A stretch of 64,000 nt of DNA, from contig NZ_BAHE01000052.1 in assembly GCF_000298235.1 (NCBI RefSeq), positions 17,391-81,390 of the forward strand, given 5' to 3'. Below, one piece after another: positions 49,064-57,968 of this stretch (within the stretch, counting starts at the first letter, position 1; every line of letters begins with the position of its first letter). This DNA is from Gordonia namibiensis NBRC 108229. GTDB taxonomy: Bacteria; Actinomycetota; Actinomycetes; Mycobacteriales; Mycobacteriaceae. The notes beneath the pieces are model-generated. The model did no database searches and was not told the DNA's origin. It worked only from the letters and a program-made list of their open reading frames with translations. The translations under genes were made by a program, and so were the position numbers.

Positions 49064-49558
49064 ATGCATGCCCTGACCGAATCCGAGATCCGTGGATCCT
49101 TCGTCAATGCGACCGTCCGCGAACGAAAGTCGCTCGTCCTGCCACCCGACTTCAAGGAACTGAACTGGGAGCGCAAGGATTTCGTCGGATGGCGGGATCC
49201 CAAGCAGCCGCTGGTCGGTTACGTCGTCATCCCGACCGACGACGAGCCCGTCGGCATCATGCTCCGCCTGGGCGGACGCCAGCCGCGCAAACGGCCGCTG
49301 TGTTCGTTCTGCGAGGACGTCCTGCTACCCAACGACGTCGCCTTCTTCAGCGCCAAGCTCGCCGGCGCCGCCGGCCGCAAGGGCGACACCGTCGGCACCC
49401 TGATCTGCTCGAACTTCGAGTGCTCGAAGAATGTGCGCATGAAGCCGCCGCCGGTCTTCGGCGGTCACGATCCGGAAGCCGTGCGGCAGCAGCGCATCGA
49501 GTCGCTGCAGCTGCGGCTGAACGGATTCGCGACGCGCGTCGTCGGCCGGGAGAAGTAG
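49064..49558 (+). CDS. FBP-type treble-clef zinc-finger protein
   Basis: This 164-residue protein ends in a treble-clef zinc finger of the kind found at the C-terminus of elongation-factor-G-binding (FusB/FBP) proteins. CSFCED lies near 87-92 and CSNFECSKNVR near 123-133. Family proteins act on the ribosome. In staphylococci FusB gives fusidic acid resistance, but the function here is unknown. It is monocistronic and ends just before a 20-bp inverted repeat. Confidence 0.75.
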   Translation: MHALTESEIRGSFVNATVRERKSLVLPPDFKELNWERKDFVGWRDPKQPLVGYVVIPTDDEPVGIMLRLGGRQPRKRPLCSFCEDVLLPNDVAFFSAKLAGAAGRKGDTVGTLICSNFECSKNVRMKPPPVFGGHDPEAVRQQRIESLQLRLNGFATRVVGREK

Positions 49559-49565
49559 CCCCGCT

Positions 49566-49635
49566 CAAATCCACCCTTTTTCGCCGGATCCACCACCCCG
49601 CCGGATGCTGGGTTTGCCGAAAAAGGGTGGGTTTG
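49566..49635. terminator. Long inverted repeat, probable bidirectional terminator
   Basis: Two 20-base arms (49566-49585 and 49616-49635) match at 18 of 20 positions around a 30-base loop. Each arm contains a run of five T or A. It lies 8 bases after the FBP-type gene. It may end that transcript, and could also act as a second stop for the tRNA transcript from the other side. Confidence 0.55.
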
Positions 49636-49644
49636 CGCATACGA

Positions 49645-49682
49645 AAAGAGGCCGGACCGCGTTTCCGCGATCCGACCTCTTT
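49645..49682 (-). terminator. Hairpin terminator after tRNA-Leu
   Basis: A 17-base stem with a 4-base loop (AAAGAGG to CCTCTTT). In the minus-strand RNA the two non-Watson-Crick positions become G-U pairs, so the stem is complete, and it ends in a short U run. The tRNA ends eight bases before it. This orientation-dependent pairing makes it a terminator for the tRNA gene. Confidence 0.85.
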
Positions 49683-49689
49683 CACCGTG

Positions 49690-49772
49690 TGGGCGAAGGG
49701 GGACTTGAACCCCCACGTCCCGAAGGACACTGGCACCTGAAGCCAGCGCGTCTGCCATTCCGCCACTCGCCC
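49690..49772 (-). tRNA. tRNA-Leu (anticodon CAG)
   Basis: The 83-base gene begins GGGCGAG on the minus strand and ends with the pairing CTTCGCCC plus discriminator A at 49690. The D-arm, anticodon arm (TTCAGGT with CAG at 49739-49737), a long class II variable arm (TGTCCTTCGGGACGT) and the T-arm GGGGGTTCAAGTCCCCC are all present. CCA is not encoded. The large variable arm and the anticodon specify leucine. Confidence 0.96.
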
Positions 49773-50048
49773 GTGGCCGCCGGAGATCCGGCGGGCATGT
49801 CGTCGGACTGGGTTCGTCCGGCGACTGGACGACGATAACAGCACCGCGCCCCTACTACAAAACTCGGGTGTTCGAGGGCAATCGAAGGGCTGGTGACCTG
49901 CGGCACCAGTGACTGGCCAGACCGATGAGGCAGGTGTTACACACGATGCACCAGTTGTCGCGGTGGCACAGTTGTCCGTTCTTGTCGCTATCATCAAACA
50001 AGGCCATATGCACGGCGACACGCTCGAATGCCGCGAAAGGAGGTCTCG
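49773..50048 (+). promoter_or_regulatory. Promoter region of the fhaA-pknB operon
   Basis: The gap between the tRNA and fhaA holds no gene. A TATCAT -10-like element lies at 49989-49994, 55 bases before the fhaA GTG. A very strong ribosome site (AAAGGAGG, 50036-50043) precedes the start. No matching -35 could be placed with confidence. Confidence 0.4.
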
Positions 50049-51404
50049 GTGGGGATCCTGCAACGAATTGAACGCAAGCTCGAAGGCGCTGTTGACGACG
50101 GTTTTGCGCGAGTTTTCGGTGGTCAGGTGGCTCCACAGGAGATCGAGAACGGCCTTCAGCGTGAAGCCGAGGAGTCGCTGGAAGATCTCGGCGACGGTAC
50201 CGTCCTTGCCGCCAACAGCTACACCTTGCTGTTGAGTCCGAGCGATCACGACCACATTGCTGCGGAATACGAACTGAACCGCAAGACTTTCTCGAAGCAT
50301 TTGGAACACTTCATCAAGGACAACGGGTGGCAGACCTACGGCAAGGTCGTCGTAGAGTTCGAACAATCGCCATCACTGCACACCGGGATCTTCCGTGCGC
50401 GCGGCACGGTGAACCCTGACGCGAGGCCCCGCCCGGTGCCGTCGCGTTCGGGACCACCACACGGCGCACCACCGAAGGCCCCCCGCCCACCGGCCGGCCC
50501 CCCGGCCCCGAATCCTCGCCCGGCCGCACAAGCTCTTCCCGCCGACGCACCCGACCAAGGAGCCCCCAAGATGACTCAGAACCCCGGATACGACCAGCGC
50601 AGGGGCGCCGATCCCGAGTACGACCAGCAGGCCTACGAGCAGCAGGGCTACGGCCAGCAGGCGTATGGACAGCAGGGCTACGACCAGTACGGCCAGCAGC
50701 CCGGCTACGAGCAGGGATACGAGCAGCAGGCCTACGGACAGCAGCCCGCCGGCTACGAACAGCAGGGTTACGGTCAGCAGCCCGGCTACGGCCAGGGCTA
50801 CGGGCAGCCCGGCTACGATCAGCAGGGTTACGGCCAGCAGGGCTACGCACAGCCCGGCTACGAACAGCAGGGCTACAGCCAGCAGCCCGGCGGCTACGAC
50901 CCGGGCTACGGCCAGCCCGGCTACGACCAGCAGGGCTATGGCCAGCAGGGCTACGCACAGCCCGGCTACGAACAGCAGGGCTACAGCCAGCAGCCCGGCG
51001 GCTACGACCCGGGCTACGGCCAGCCCGGCTACGGCCAGCAGCCGCCGGCGGCCTACGACTACCAGGGTGGCTACGACCAGGGTTACGGCGCAGGACGACC
51101 CGCCGCCGGTTACGCCCCGTCGTCGATCACCCTTCTTCTCGAGGACGGCAGCAACCGCACGTTCCAGCTGCACGAGGGTTCCAACGTGATCGGCCGCGGC
51201 CAGGACGCGCAGTTCCGTCTGCCCGACACCGGTGTCTCGCGTCGCCACGTCGAGATCCGCTGGGACGGCACCACCGCGATGCTCACCGACCTCAACTCGA
51301 CCAACGGCACCACGGTCAACGACCTGCAGGTCAACACCTGGGAACTCGCCGACGGCGACCGCATCCGCGTGGGTCATTCCGACATCACCGTCCGGTTCCA
51401 GTAG
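50049..51404 (+). CDS. fhaA: FHA-domain protein FhaA
   Basis: This 451-residue protein has an N-terminal DUF3662 domain (1 to about 118) and a Gln/Tyr/Gly/Pro-rich linker (about 170-345). A C-terminal FHA domain (about 358-451) follows, with [16 protein letters not shown] and LNSTNGT motifs that bind phosphothreonine. In mycobacteria FhaA binds phosphorylated partners such as the MurJ-like MviN and affects peptidoglycan synthesis. The GTG at 50049 is chosen because AAAGGAGG lies five bases upstream. It heads the phospho-signalling and elongation operon. The repetitive linker contains a near-perfect 108-base duplication. Confidence 0.93.
   Translation: MGILQRIERKLEGAVDDGFARVFGGQVAPQEIENGLQREAEESLEDLGDGTVLAANSYTLLLSPSDHDHIAAEYELNRKTFSKHLEHFIKDNGWQTYGKVVVEFEQSPSLHTGIFRARGTVNPDARPRPVPSRSGPPHGAPPKAPRPPAGPPAPNPRPAAQALPADAPDQGAPKMTQNPGYDQRRGADPEYDQQAYEQQGYGQQAYGQQGYDQYGQQPGYEQGYEQQAYGQQPAGYEQQGYGQQPGYGQGYGQPGYDQQGYGQQGYAQPGYEQQGYSQQPGGYDPGYGQPGYDQQGYGQQGYAQPGYEQQGYSQQPGGYDPGYGQPGYGQQPPAAYDYQGGYDQGYGAGRPAAGYAPSSITLLLEDGSNRTFQLHEGSNVIGRGQDAQFRLPDTGVSRRHVEIRWDGTTAMLTDLNSTNGTTVNDLQVNTWELADGDRIRVGHSDITVRFQ
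50811..51026 (+). repeat. Two tandem 108-bp units in fhaA
   Basis: Two nearly identical 108-base units (50811-50918 and 50919-51026) encode 36-residue Gly-Tyr-Gln-rich repeats in the FhaA linker. The frame is kept, so expansion or loss would change only linker length. Confidence 0.9.
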
Positions 51405-51656
51405 TCCCGGCAACCGCCGTCCAGCGCCCGTCGAACGCGGGCGGCGGTGGCCGCTGACCGAAGTGATCCGGGCGACTCCGCGGGGGCGGTTGATACTGAA
51501 CTGTCATATGTGAATGAACGGGTTCGGCTCAACTGCCCATAAGATGCACACGGGGTCCGCCGGTTGCCATCGGCAGTCGAGATCGACGCCCGCCCGGTAC
51601 GGCTTACCGAGTACGACTGGTCCGAGATGTGACGGCGCTGGAGGTGAACACACGAG
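51405..51656. promoter_or_regulatory. Gap between fhaA and fhaB
   Basis: This 252-base gap contains no convincing gene. It has a relatively A/T-rich stretch around 51490-51520 that might hold an internal promoter for fhaB and the genes after it. No clear terminator is seen. Confidence 0.3.
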
Positions 51657-52121
51657 ATGCAGGGCTTGGTGCTGCAACTGACCCGTATCGGGTTCCTGCT
51701 GTTGTTGTGGTTGTTCGTCTTCGCCGTGATCCGGACCCTTCGGGCCGACATCGCCTCGGCCGGCGGCATGCGCATCCCGCGTTACTCGGGAGGTGCGGAG
51801 AAGCGTCGACGCAGTGGCGGGGTCCGCGGCGCGGCGCGCTATCTCGTCGTCACCCACGGCGCTCTGGCAAACACCCGGATCAGCCTCGGGCAGCAGCCGG
51901 TGCTGCTCGGTCGCGCCGACGACTCGACCCTCGTCCTCACCGACGACTACGCCTCGGAACGTCATGCGCGACTCTCCAGACGCGGTGACGACTGGTACGT
52001 GGAAGACCTCGGCTCCACCAACGGCACCTATCTCGACCGGTCCAAGGTGACGACCGCCGTCAAGGTCCCGCTGAACACGCCGATCCGCATCGGCAAGACC
52101 GTGATCGAGTTGCGCCCGTGA
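51657..52121 (+). CDS. fhaB: FHA-domain membrane protein FhaB (FipA)
   Basis: This 154-residue protein has one N-terminal membrane segment (about 8-27), a basic linker and an FHA domain (about 83-152) with GRADDSTLVL, SERHARL and LGSTNGTYLD. Its first residues, MQGLVLQLTR, match mycobacterial FhaB, which links PknA/PknB phosphorylation to FtsZ and the division site. Its stop overlaps the pstP start by four bases (GTGA). Confidence 0.94.
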   Translation: MQGLVLQLTRIGFLLLLWLFVFAVIRTLRADIASAGGMRIPRYSGGAEKRRRSGGVRGAARYLVVTHGALANTRISLGQQPVLLGRADDSTLVLTDDYASERHARLSRRGDDWYVEDLGSTNGTYLDRSKVTTAVKVPLNTPIRIGKTVIELRP

Positions 52122-53608
52122 CACTTGTGTTGCGCTACATCGCGCGCAGCGACCGCGGTCTCGTCCGGTCCAACAACGAGGACTCCTTCTACGCCGGCCC
52201 GCGCCTGCTCGCACTCGCCGACGGCATGGGCGGACACGCGGCCGGCGAGGTCGCCAGCCAGCTCGTCATCCGTGCCCTCTCCGAACTCGACGAGGACGAA
52301 CCCGGCGGCGATCTGCTGAGCCAGCTCGACCGCGCCACCCGCGCGGGCAACGAGGCGATCGCCGCACAGGTCCAGGAGTCCCCCGAACTCGACGGCATGG
52401 GCACCACGCTCACCGCCATCCTCTTCGCGGGCAGCCGAATCGGGCTGTGCCACATCGGTGATTCACGCGGCTACATGTTCCGCGACGGCGTCCTCACCCA
52501 GATCACCCGCGACGACACATTCGTACAGACCCTCGTCGACGAAGGCAGGATCACCGCTGAACAGGCGCACACGCATCCGCAGCGGTCACTGATCATGCGT
52601 GCGCTGACCGGTTCCGAGGTCGAGCCGACACTCACGATGCGCGAGGCGCGTGCCGGTGACCGGTACATGCTCTGCAGCGACGGACTGTCCGACGTCGTGA
52701 GCGAGGAGACCCTCGCCGAGACCCTCGGATCCATCGCCGACCCGAAGGAGTGCGCCGACCGCCTCATCGAACTCGCCCTGCGCGGCGGCGGCCCGGACAA
52801 CGTGACCGTCGTCCTCGCCGACGTCGTCGACACCGAGTACGGCGACTCCCGGCCCATCGTCGGCGGTGCCGCCGGCGGCAATGAGGAGTCCTACACCCCC
52901 GACCCGGCCACCGCGGCCGGACGCGCCGCCGCGCTGCGTCCGCCACCCGCCGAGCCGCAGCGCCCGACGGTGCTGACCCAGGCGGAGGAACCGCCGAAGC
53001 ACAGGAGCACGTGGCGCCGGTGGTTGGCCGTGGGCGTCGTCCTGGCCGTCGTCGTCGCGCTCATCGCCGGGTTCTTCGTGACCCGCTCGATCGTGCGGAG
53101 CAACTACTACGTGGCCGCCGACTCCGCCGGCGACGTCGTGATCCACCAGGGTTCGCCGGCCGACGTCCTCTTCGTGTCGATGAGCAAGCCCGTCACGCGC
53201 GTCTGCGTCGAGGATCTCGACCAGGAGAAGCCGACCTACACCTTCATCCCCTACGACGACACCTGCGAGGTGCCGCTCAACGTCGACGATCTGGTGTCCG
53301 GACCGGCGCAGTCGGTGAAGAACGTGATGATCCGTGACCGCAGCGCCGAGGAGATCGAGGGCGTGGTGACCAAGGAGCTCACCTTCCGCTGCGACAACGC
53401 TCCGTCGTCGACTCCCCCGCCGCCGTCCTCGGCGACCCCGCCGCCCGCGTCGAGCGCACCGCCCGCTCCCCGTGCCACTGCACCGTCCGGAATCCCGCAG
53501 CGCGGCGCCACCGAGTCGGTGGCACCGCCCGCCCCGGGCACCGCACCGTCCGACACGCCCGCACCTCCAGAGGACGCGGGCACCAGCTGCCGGCAGCAGG
53601 TGAGATGA
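52118..53608 (+). CDS. pstP: Serine/threonine protein phosphatase PstP
   Basis: This 496-residue PP2C phosphatase has a cytoplasmic catalytic domain (about 1-240). Metal motifs are ADGMGGH near 35, HIGDSRGY near 113, CSDGLSD near 190 and GGPDNVTVV near 225. A juxtamembrane stretch follows, then one membrane helix (about 301-325) and a Pro/Ser/Ala-rich outer region. It reverses phosphorylation by PknA and PknB, its operon partners. Start GTG overlaps the fhaB stop, and its stop overlaps rodA (ATGA). Confidence 0.94.
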   Translation: MTLVLRYIARSDRGLVRSNNEDSFYAGPRLLALADGMGGHAAGEVASQLVIRALSELDEDEPGGDLLSQLDRATRAGNEAIAAQVQESPELDGMGTTLTAILFAGSRIGLCHIGDSRGYMFRDGVLTQITRDDTFVQTLVDEGRITAEQAHTHPQRSLIMRALTGSEVEPTLTMREARAGDRYMLCSDGLSDVVSEETLAETLGSIADPKECADRLIELALRGGGPDNVTVVLADVVDTEYGDSRPIVGGAAGGNEESYTPDPATAAGRAAALRPPPAEPQRPTVLTQAEEPPKHRSTWRRWLAVGVVLAVVVALIAGFFVTRSIVRSNYYVAADSAGDVVIHQGSPADVLFVSMSKPVTRVCVEDLDQEKPTYTFIPYDDTCEVPLNVDDLVSGPAQSVKNVMIRDRSAEEIEGVVTKELTFRCDNAPSSTPPPPSSATPPPASSAPPAPRATAPSGIPQRGATESVAPPAPGTAPSDTPAPPEDAGTSCRQQVR

Positions 53609-55041
53609 CTCAAGCCGCGCCCGCCCCGCACGCCCCGCCTCGCGAACCCGCGACAAGCACCGGCCGGAACGCCGAGCTGCTCCTGCTGGTGTTCGCCATC
53701 GGCCTCGTGACGGTCGCCCTGCTCATCGTCCAGGCCGCGCAGGGCCAGAGCCTGACCTGGGACATCTTCAAGTACGTCGCCGCCTACACGGCGCTGTTCG
53801 GGGTCGCCCACGTCGTCGTCCGACGCTATGCGCCGCACGCCGACCCGATCCTGCTGCCGGTCGTCGCCGTGCTCAACGGGTTGGGTCTGGTGCTGATCCA
53901 CCGCCTCGATCTCGGGTCGGGCAACACCGGTGAGTCGATGAACCCCACCCAGGCGACGAACAACGCCGACCAGCAGTTGCTGTGGGCCGGTCTGGGCATC
54001 ATCGCCTTCTCGGCGGTGCTGATCCTCATCCGCGACCACCGGACGCTGTCGCGGTATGCCTACACGCTCGGCCTCGGTGGTCTGATCTTTCTGATCATCC
54101 CGGCGATCCTGCCGAGCGCGTTCTCCGAGATCAACGGCTCCAAGAACTGGATCATCACGCCGTTCTTCTCGATCCAGCCCAGCGAGTTCTCCAAGATCCT
54201 GATCATCATCTTCGCCGCGGCGGTCCTGGTGTCGAAGCGCGACCTGTTCATCACCGCGGGCCCGCACGTCCTCGGCGTCGACCTCCCCCGCGCCCGGGAC
54301 CTCGGTCCGCTGCTCGCCGCCTGGGCGATCGCGATCGCGGTGATGGTCGTCCAGAAGGACCTCGGTACGTCACTGCTGATCTTCGCGACGATCCTGACGA
54401 TGCTCTACGTCGCCACCTCGCGCGTGGAATGGCTGGTCCTCGGCATCGGCCTGTTCGCGATCGGTGCGGTGATCGCGTGGTCGATCTTCTCCCACCTGCA
54501 GACCCGCGTCTCGGTGTGGCTCAACCCCTTCGACGACTTCGACGGTTCCGGTTACCAGATCGGTCAGAGCCTCTTCGGCCTGGCCACGGGCGGTCTGTTC
54601 GGCACCGGCCTCGGATCGGGTCGGCCCAACATCGTGCCGTTCGCCAACACGGACTTCATCATCTCGACCATCGGTGAGGAGCTCGGGCTCGCCGGCCTCT
54701 TCGCGATCCTGCTGCTCTACATGGTCTTCATCCACCGCGGCCTGCGCACCGGAATCGCCGTGCGCGACAGCTTCGGCAAGCTCCTCGCGACGGGCCTGGC
54801 GTTCACCATCGCCATGCAGATCTTCGTCGTGGTCGGCGGCGTCACCAAGCTGATCCCGCTGACCGGTCTGACGACCCCGTTTCTGTCGTACGGCGGCTCG
54901 TCGCTGCTGGCCAACTACATTCTCGTCGCGCTGCTGATCCGGATCTCGAACGCCGCCCGCGAACCCGATCCGGTCAAGAAGCGTCCGACGACGGCCAAGC
55001 CGGTCGACGCGCTGCCCACCCAGGTGGTGAAGCGCAAGTGA
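53605..55041 (+). CDS. rodA: Peptidoglycan glycosyltransferase RodA (SEDS family)
   Basis: This 478-residue SEDS-family membrane protein has about 12 helices. The large extracellular loop motif QKDLGTSLLIF near 252 holds the catalytic Asp region. The C-terminal GLTTPFLSYGGSSLLANY near 420 is the family signature. It polymerises lipid II for cell elongation together with the class B PBP encoded next (pbpA). Start and stop overlap both neighbours by four bases. Confidence 0.94.
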   Translation: MTQAAPAPHAPPREPATSTGRNAELLLLVFAIGLVTVALLIVQAAQGQSLTWDIFKYVAAYTALFGVAHVVVRRYAPHADPILLPVVAVLNGLGLVLIHRLDLGSGNTGESMNPTQATNNADQQLLWAGLGIIAFSAVLILIRDHRTLSRYAYTLGLGGLIFLIIPAILPSAFSEINGSKNWIITPFFSIQPSEFSKILIIIFAAAVLVSKRDLFITAGPHVLGVDLPRARDLGPLLAAWAIAIAVMVVQKDLGTSLLIFATILTMLYVATSRVEWLVLGIGLFAIGAVIAWSIFSHLQTRVSVWLNPFDDFDGSGYQIGQSLFGLATGGLFGTGLGSGRPNIVPFANTDFIISTIGEELGLAGLFAILLLYMVFIHRGLRTGIAVRDSFGKLLATGLAFTIAMQIFVVVGGVTKLIPLTGLTTPFLSYGGSSLLANYILVALLIRISNAAREPDPVKKRPTTAKPVDALPTQVVKRK

Positions 55042-56537
55042 ACAAACCGATCCGCAACGTGTCGATCGCGGTGATCGTGATGATCGTCGCGCTGCTGGCC
55101 AACGCCACCTACGTCCAGGTGTTCAAGGCCGACGCCCTGAAGACCGATCCCCGCAACAACCGGGTCCTGCTCGACGAGTACTCGCGCCAGCGTGGCCTGA
55201 TCACGACCGCCGACGGCACCGTGATCGCGTTGTCGGTGCCCATCGACAGCCGGCTGAAGTTCCTGCGTCAGTACCCGCGGGAGGGTGCCGAGGCGTTCGC
55301 GCCGGTCACCGGTTACTACTCGTTCCAGTACCTCGCGAGCCAGATCGAGCACTACGAGAACTCGATCCTCAACGGCTCCGACGACCGGTTGTTCGGCCAG
55401 CGGTTCATGGACATGTTCTCCGGCCGCGACCCGCGGGGCGGCAACGTGGTCACCACGATCAACCCGAAGGTGCAGCAGGCCGCCTATCGCGCCATGCTCA
55501 ACGGTCCATGCGACGGACCATGCCGCGGCGCGGTGGTGGCGCTGCAGCCCAACACCGGCAAGATCCTGGCGATGGTCTCGACCCCTAGCTACGACCCGAA
55601 CAAGCTGGCCAGCCACGACCAGGAAGTCCGCGAGAGCAGCTGGGAAGCGTGGAACCGCCCCGGCGACACCGCGCAGCCGATGCTAAACCGCGCTATCAGC
55701 CAGTTGTACCCGCCTGGTTCGACGTTCAAGGTCGTGACCTCGGCGGCCGCCCTGCGCGACAACATCACCCCGGGCATCCGTCTCACCGCCGCCCCGAGCT
55801 TCCCGCTGCCGGGTACCAACGTGTCGCTGCCGAACTACGGAGGCGAGTCCTGCCCCGGTTCGTCGGGCGGGACCGTGTCGCTGGAGACGGCGTTCAAGTA
55901 CTCGTGCAACACCGCGTTCGCCGAGCTGGTGACCGAGAAGATGTCGGACGCGATCCCGAAGTTCACCGAGACCGCGAGCCTGTTCGGTCTCGATCAGCCC
56001 GGCCCGGACATCCCGATGCCGGTCGTCGACTCGACCGTGGGCCCGATCCCGTCGCTCGACGTCCTCGCACAGGCATCCATCGGACAGCGGGACGTGCGGT
56101 TGACGCCGCTGCAGAACGCCATGATCGCGGCGACCGTCGCCAACGGAGGGGTCCGTATGCAGCCGTACCTGGTCGATAAGCTCCAATCGGCGGATCTTCG
56201 TACCTTGCAGACCACGCCGCCGAGCACCGCGAACAAGCCGATCACGCCCGAACAGGCGGCCGAGCTGACGTCGATGATGATCGAGTCCGAACGCTCCACC
56301 GCGGGCGCCGGCGGACCGGTCTCGATCGCGTCGAAGACCGGCACCGCCGAGAGCGGTTCGAGCACCGACACCCCGTACGCCTGGTACATCGCGTTCGGAC
56401 CGTCCTCGAACGCGCAGATCGCGGTGGCCGTGGTGGTGGAGAATGGACAATTCGGTGCGGATTCGGTCGGTGGGACCGTGGCCGCACCGATCGGACGAGA
56501 AGTGATCAACTCACTGGTGGGAGGTGGCAGTCGATGA
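55038..56537 (+). CDS. pbpA: Penicillin-binding protein PbpA (class B)
   Basis: This 499-residue class B penicillin-binding protein has an N-terminal membrane anchor (about 8-27) and a transpeptidase domain. Motifs are PPGSTFK with nucleophile Ser near 228, YSCNTAF (SxN) near 290 and SKTGTAES near 434. It cross-links peptidoglycan with RodA. The GTG start overlaps the rodA stop (GTGA). The gene ends with a four-base overlap with pknA. Confidence 0.93.
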   Translation: MNKPIRNVSIAVIVMIVALLANATYVQVFKADALKTDPRNNRVLLDEYSRQRGLITTADGTVIALSVPIDSRLKFLRQYPREGAEAFAPVTGYYSFQYLASQIEHYENSILNGSDDRLFGQRFMDMFSGRDPRGGNVVTTINPKVQQAAYRAMLNGPCDGPCRGAVVALQPNTGKILAMVSTPSYDPNKLASHDQEVRESSWEAWNRPGDTAQPMLNRAISQLYPPGSTFKVVTSAAALRDNITPGIRLTAAPSFPLPGTNVSLPNYGGESCPGSSGGTVSLETAFKYSCNTAFAELVTEKMSDAIPKFTETASLFGLDQPGPDIPMPVVDSTVGPIPSLDVLAQASIGQRDVRLTPLQNAMIAATVANGGVRMQPYLVDKLQSADLRTLQTTPPSTANKPITPEQAAELTSMMIESERSTAGAGGPVSIASKTGTAESGSSTDTPYAWYIAFGPSSNAQIAVAVVVENGQFGADSVGGTVAAPIGREVINSLVGGGSR

Positions 56538-57898
56538 CCCTGCAGAACGGCACCACCATCGGTGATCGTTACCGGCTCATCCGCCTGATCGCGACAGGCG
56601 GCATGGGCCAGGTGTGGGAAGCCCTCGACACGCGCCTGAATCGTCGTGTGGCGGTGAAGGTCCTCAAGGCCGAGTACACGAGCGACCCGGAGTTCATCGC
56701 CCGGTTCCGCGCCGAGGCCCAGACGACGGCGAAGCTCAACAACCCGGGCATCGCCAACGTCTTCGACTACGGCGAGACACCGGACTACAACGGTGGCGAC
56801 CCGCTCGCGTACCTCGTGATGGAACTGGTCGACGGCGAGCCGCTGAACTCGGTCATCTCCCGGCTCGGCCGGTTGTCGCTGACCAACACCCTCGACATGC
56901 TCGAGCAGACCGGTCGGGCGCTGCAGGCCGCACACAGCCAGGGTCTGGTGCACCGCGACGTGAAGCCGGGCAACATCCTGATCACGCCGACCGGTCAGGT
57001 GAAGATCACCGACTTCGGCATCGCCAAGGCCGTCGACTCCGCGCCGGTCACCAAGACCGGCATGGTGATGGGCACCGCCCAGTACATCTCTCCCGAACAG
57101 GCCACCGGCGACGAGGCGACCGCTGCGTCCGACGTGTACTCGCTCGGCGTCGTCGGCTACGAGGCCCTCACCGGCCGACGTCCGTTCCTGGGCGATGGTG
57201 CGATCACCGTCGCGATGAAGCACATCCGTGAATCGCCGCCGCCGCTGCCACCCAACCTGCCGTCGGGTGTCCGCGAGCTCATCGAGATCACGATGGCCAA
57301 GGACCCGCGTCAGCGTTATGCGAACGGCGGCGAGTTCGCCGATGCGGTGGCCGCCGTCCGCGCAGGTCGTCGACCCCCGCGCCCGGGAGCGATCGCCGGC
57401 GCCGCAGCGGGTGCGGCCGGTGCCGCGGCGTTGGGCAACACCGTCGCGACCCGCGCCACCACGGCACCGGGTACCGCCTCGCGTCCCGTGACGCCGCGAC
57501 CGACGTCCCGCACTCCGGTCGCACCGCCGCCGGACAACAGCTGGACCACCGGGCAGAAGGTGCTCGCCGGTGTCGCTGCCGCGTTGCTCGTCGGCGCGAT
57601 CGGCCTGATCGGCTTCTACCTGCTGAGCAGCGGCGGCGACGACACCGCACCGTCGGCGCCGTCCACCTCGTCGATCGTCACCGAGACCACCACCGTGGTC
57701 CCGACGGAGGAACCCGACGAGACCACGACCACGCAACGCCCGACCCGCACGACCACCCGTGAGGAGACGACGACCAGCGAGGAGACGACGACGGAGACCA
57801 CCGCGCCCGGTCCGCCGACGACCACCGACGACACGACGGACACCGGGGCCGCCACCGGCACCCCGTGCTTCCCCGGCGTGCCGTTCCCGCTGTGTTAG
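56534..57898 (+). CDS. pknA: Serine/threonine protein kinase PknA
   Basis: This 454-residue Hanks-type kinase has a catalytic domain at about 12-275. The glycine loop is [11 protein letters not shown], the lysine is in [10 protein letters not shown] (Lys about 43), the catalytic loop is [11 protein letters not shown] near 140 and ITDFGIAKA follows. The activation loop ends in the SPEQA motif. One membrane helix (about 340-362) precedes a Thr-rich outer tail without PASTA domains. It controls growth and division in these bacteria. The start overlaps pbpA by four bases. Confidence 0.93.
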   Translation: MTLQNGTTIGDRYRLIRLIATGGMGQVWEALDTRLNRRVAVKVLKAEYTSDPEFIARFRAEAQTTAKLNNPGIANVFDYGETPDYNGGDPLAYLVMELVDGEPLNSVISRLGRLSLTNTLDMLEQTGRALQAAHSQGLVHRDVKPGNILITPTGQVKITDFGIAKAVDSAPVTKTGMVMGTAQYISPEQATGDEATAASDVYSLGVVGYEALTGRRPFLGDGAITVAMKHIRESPPPLPPNLPSGVRELIEITMAKDPRQRYANGGEFADAVAAVRAGRRPPRPGAIAGAAAGAAGAAALGNTVATRATTAPGTASRPVTPRPTSRTPVAPPPDNSWTTGQKVLAGVAAALLVGAIGLIGFYLLSSGGDDTAPSAPSTSSIVTETTTVVPTEEPDETTTTQRPTRTTTREETTTSEETTTETTAPGPPTTTDDTTDTGAATGTPCFPGVPFPLC

Positions 57899-57968
57899 GT
57901 CACCGCGCCATGCTGATACCACCCCCGACGACCCGCTGAGCTGAGATCCCAGGCTGACCCCGAGGCAG

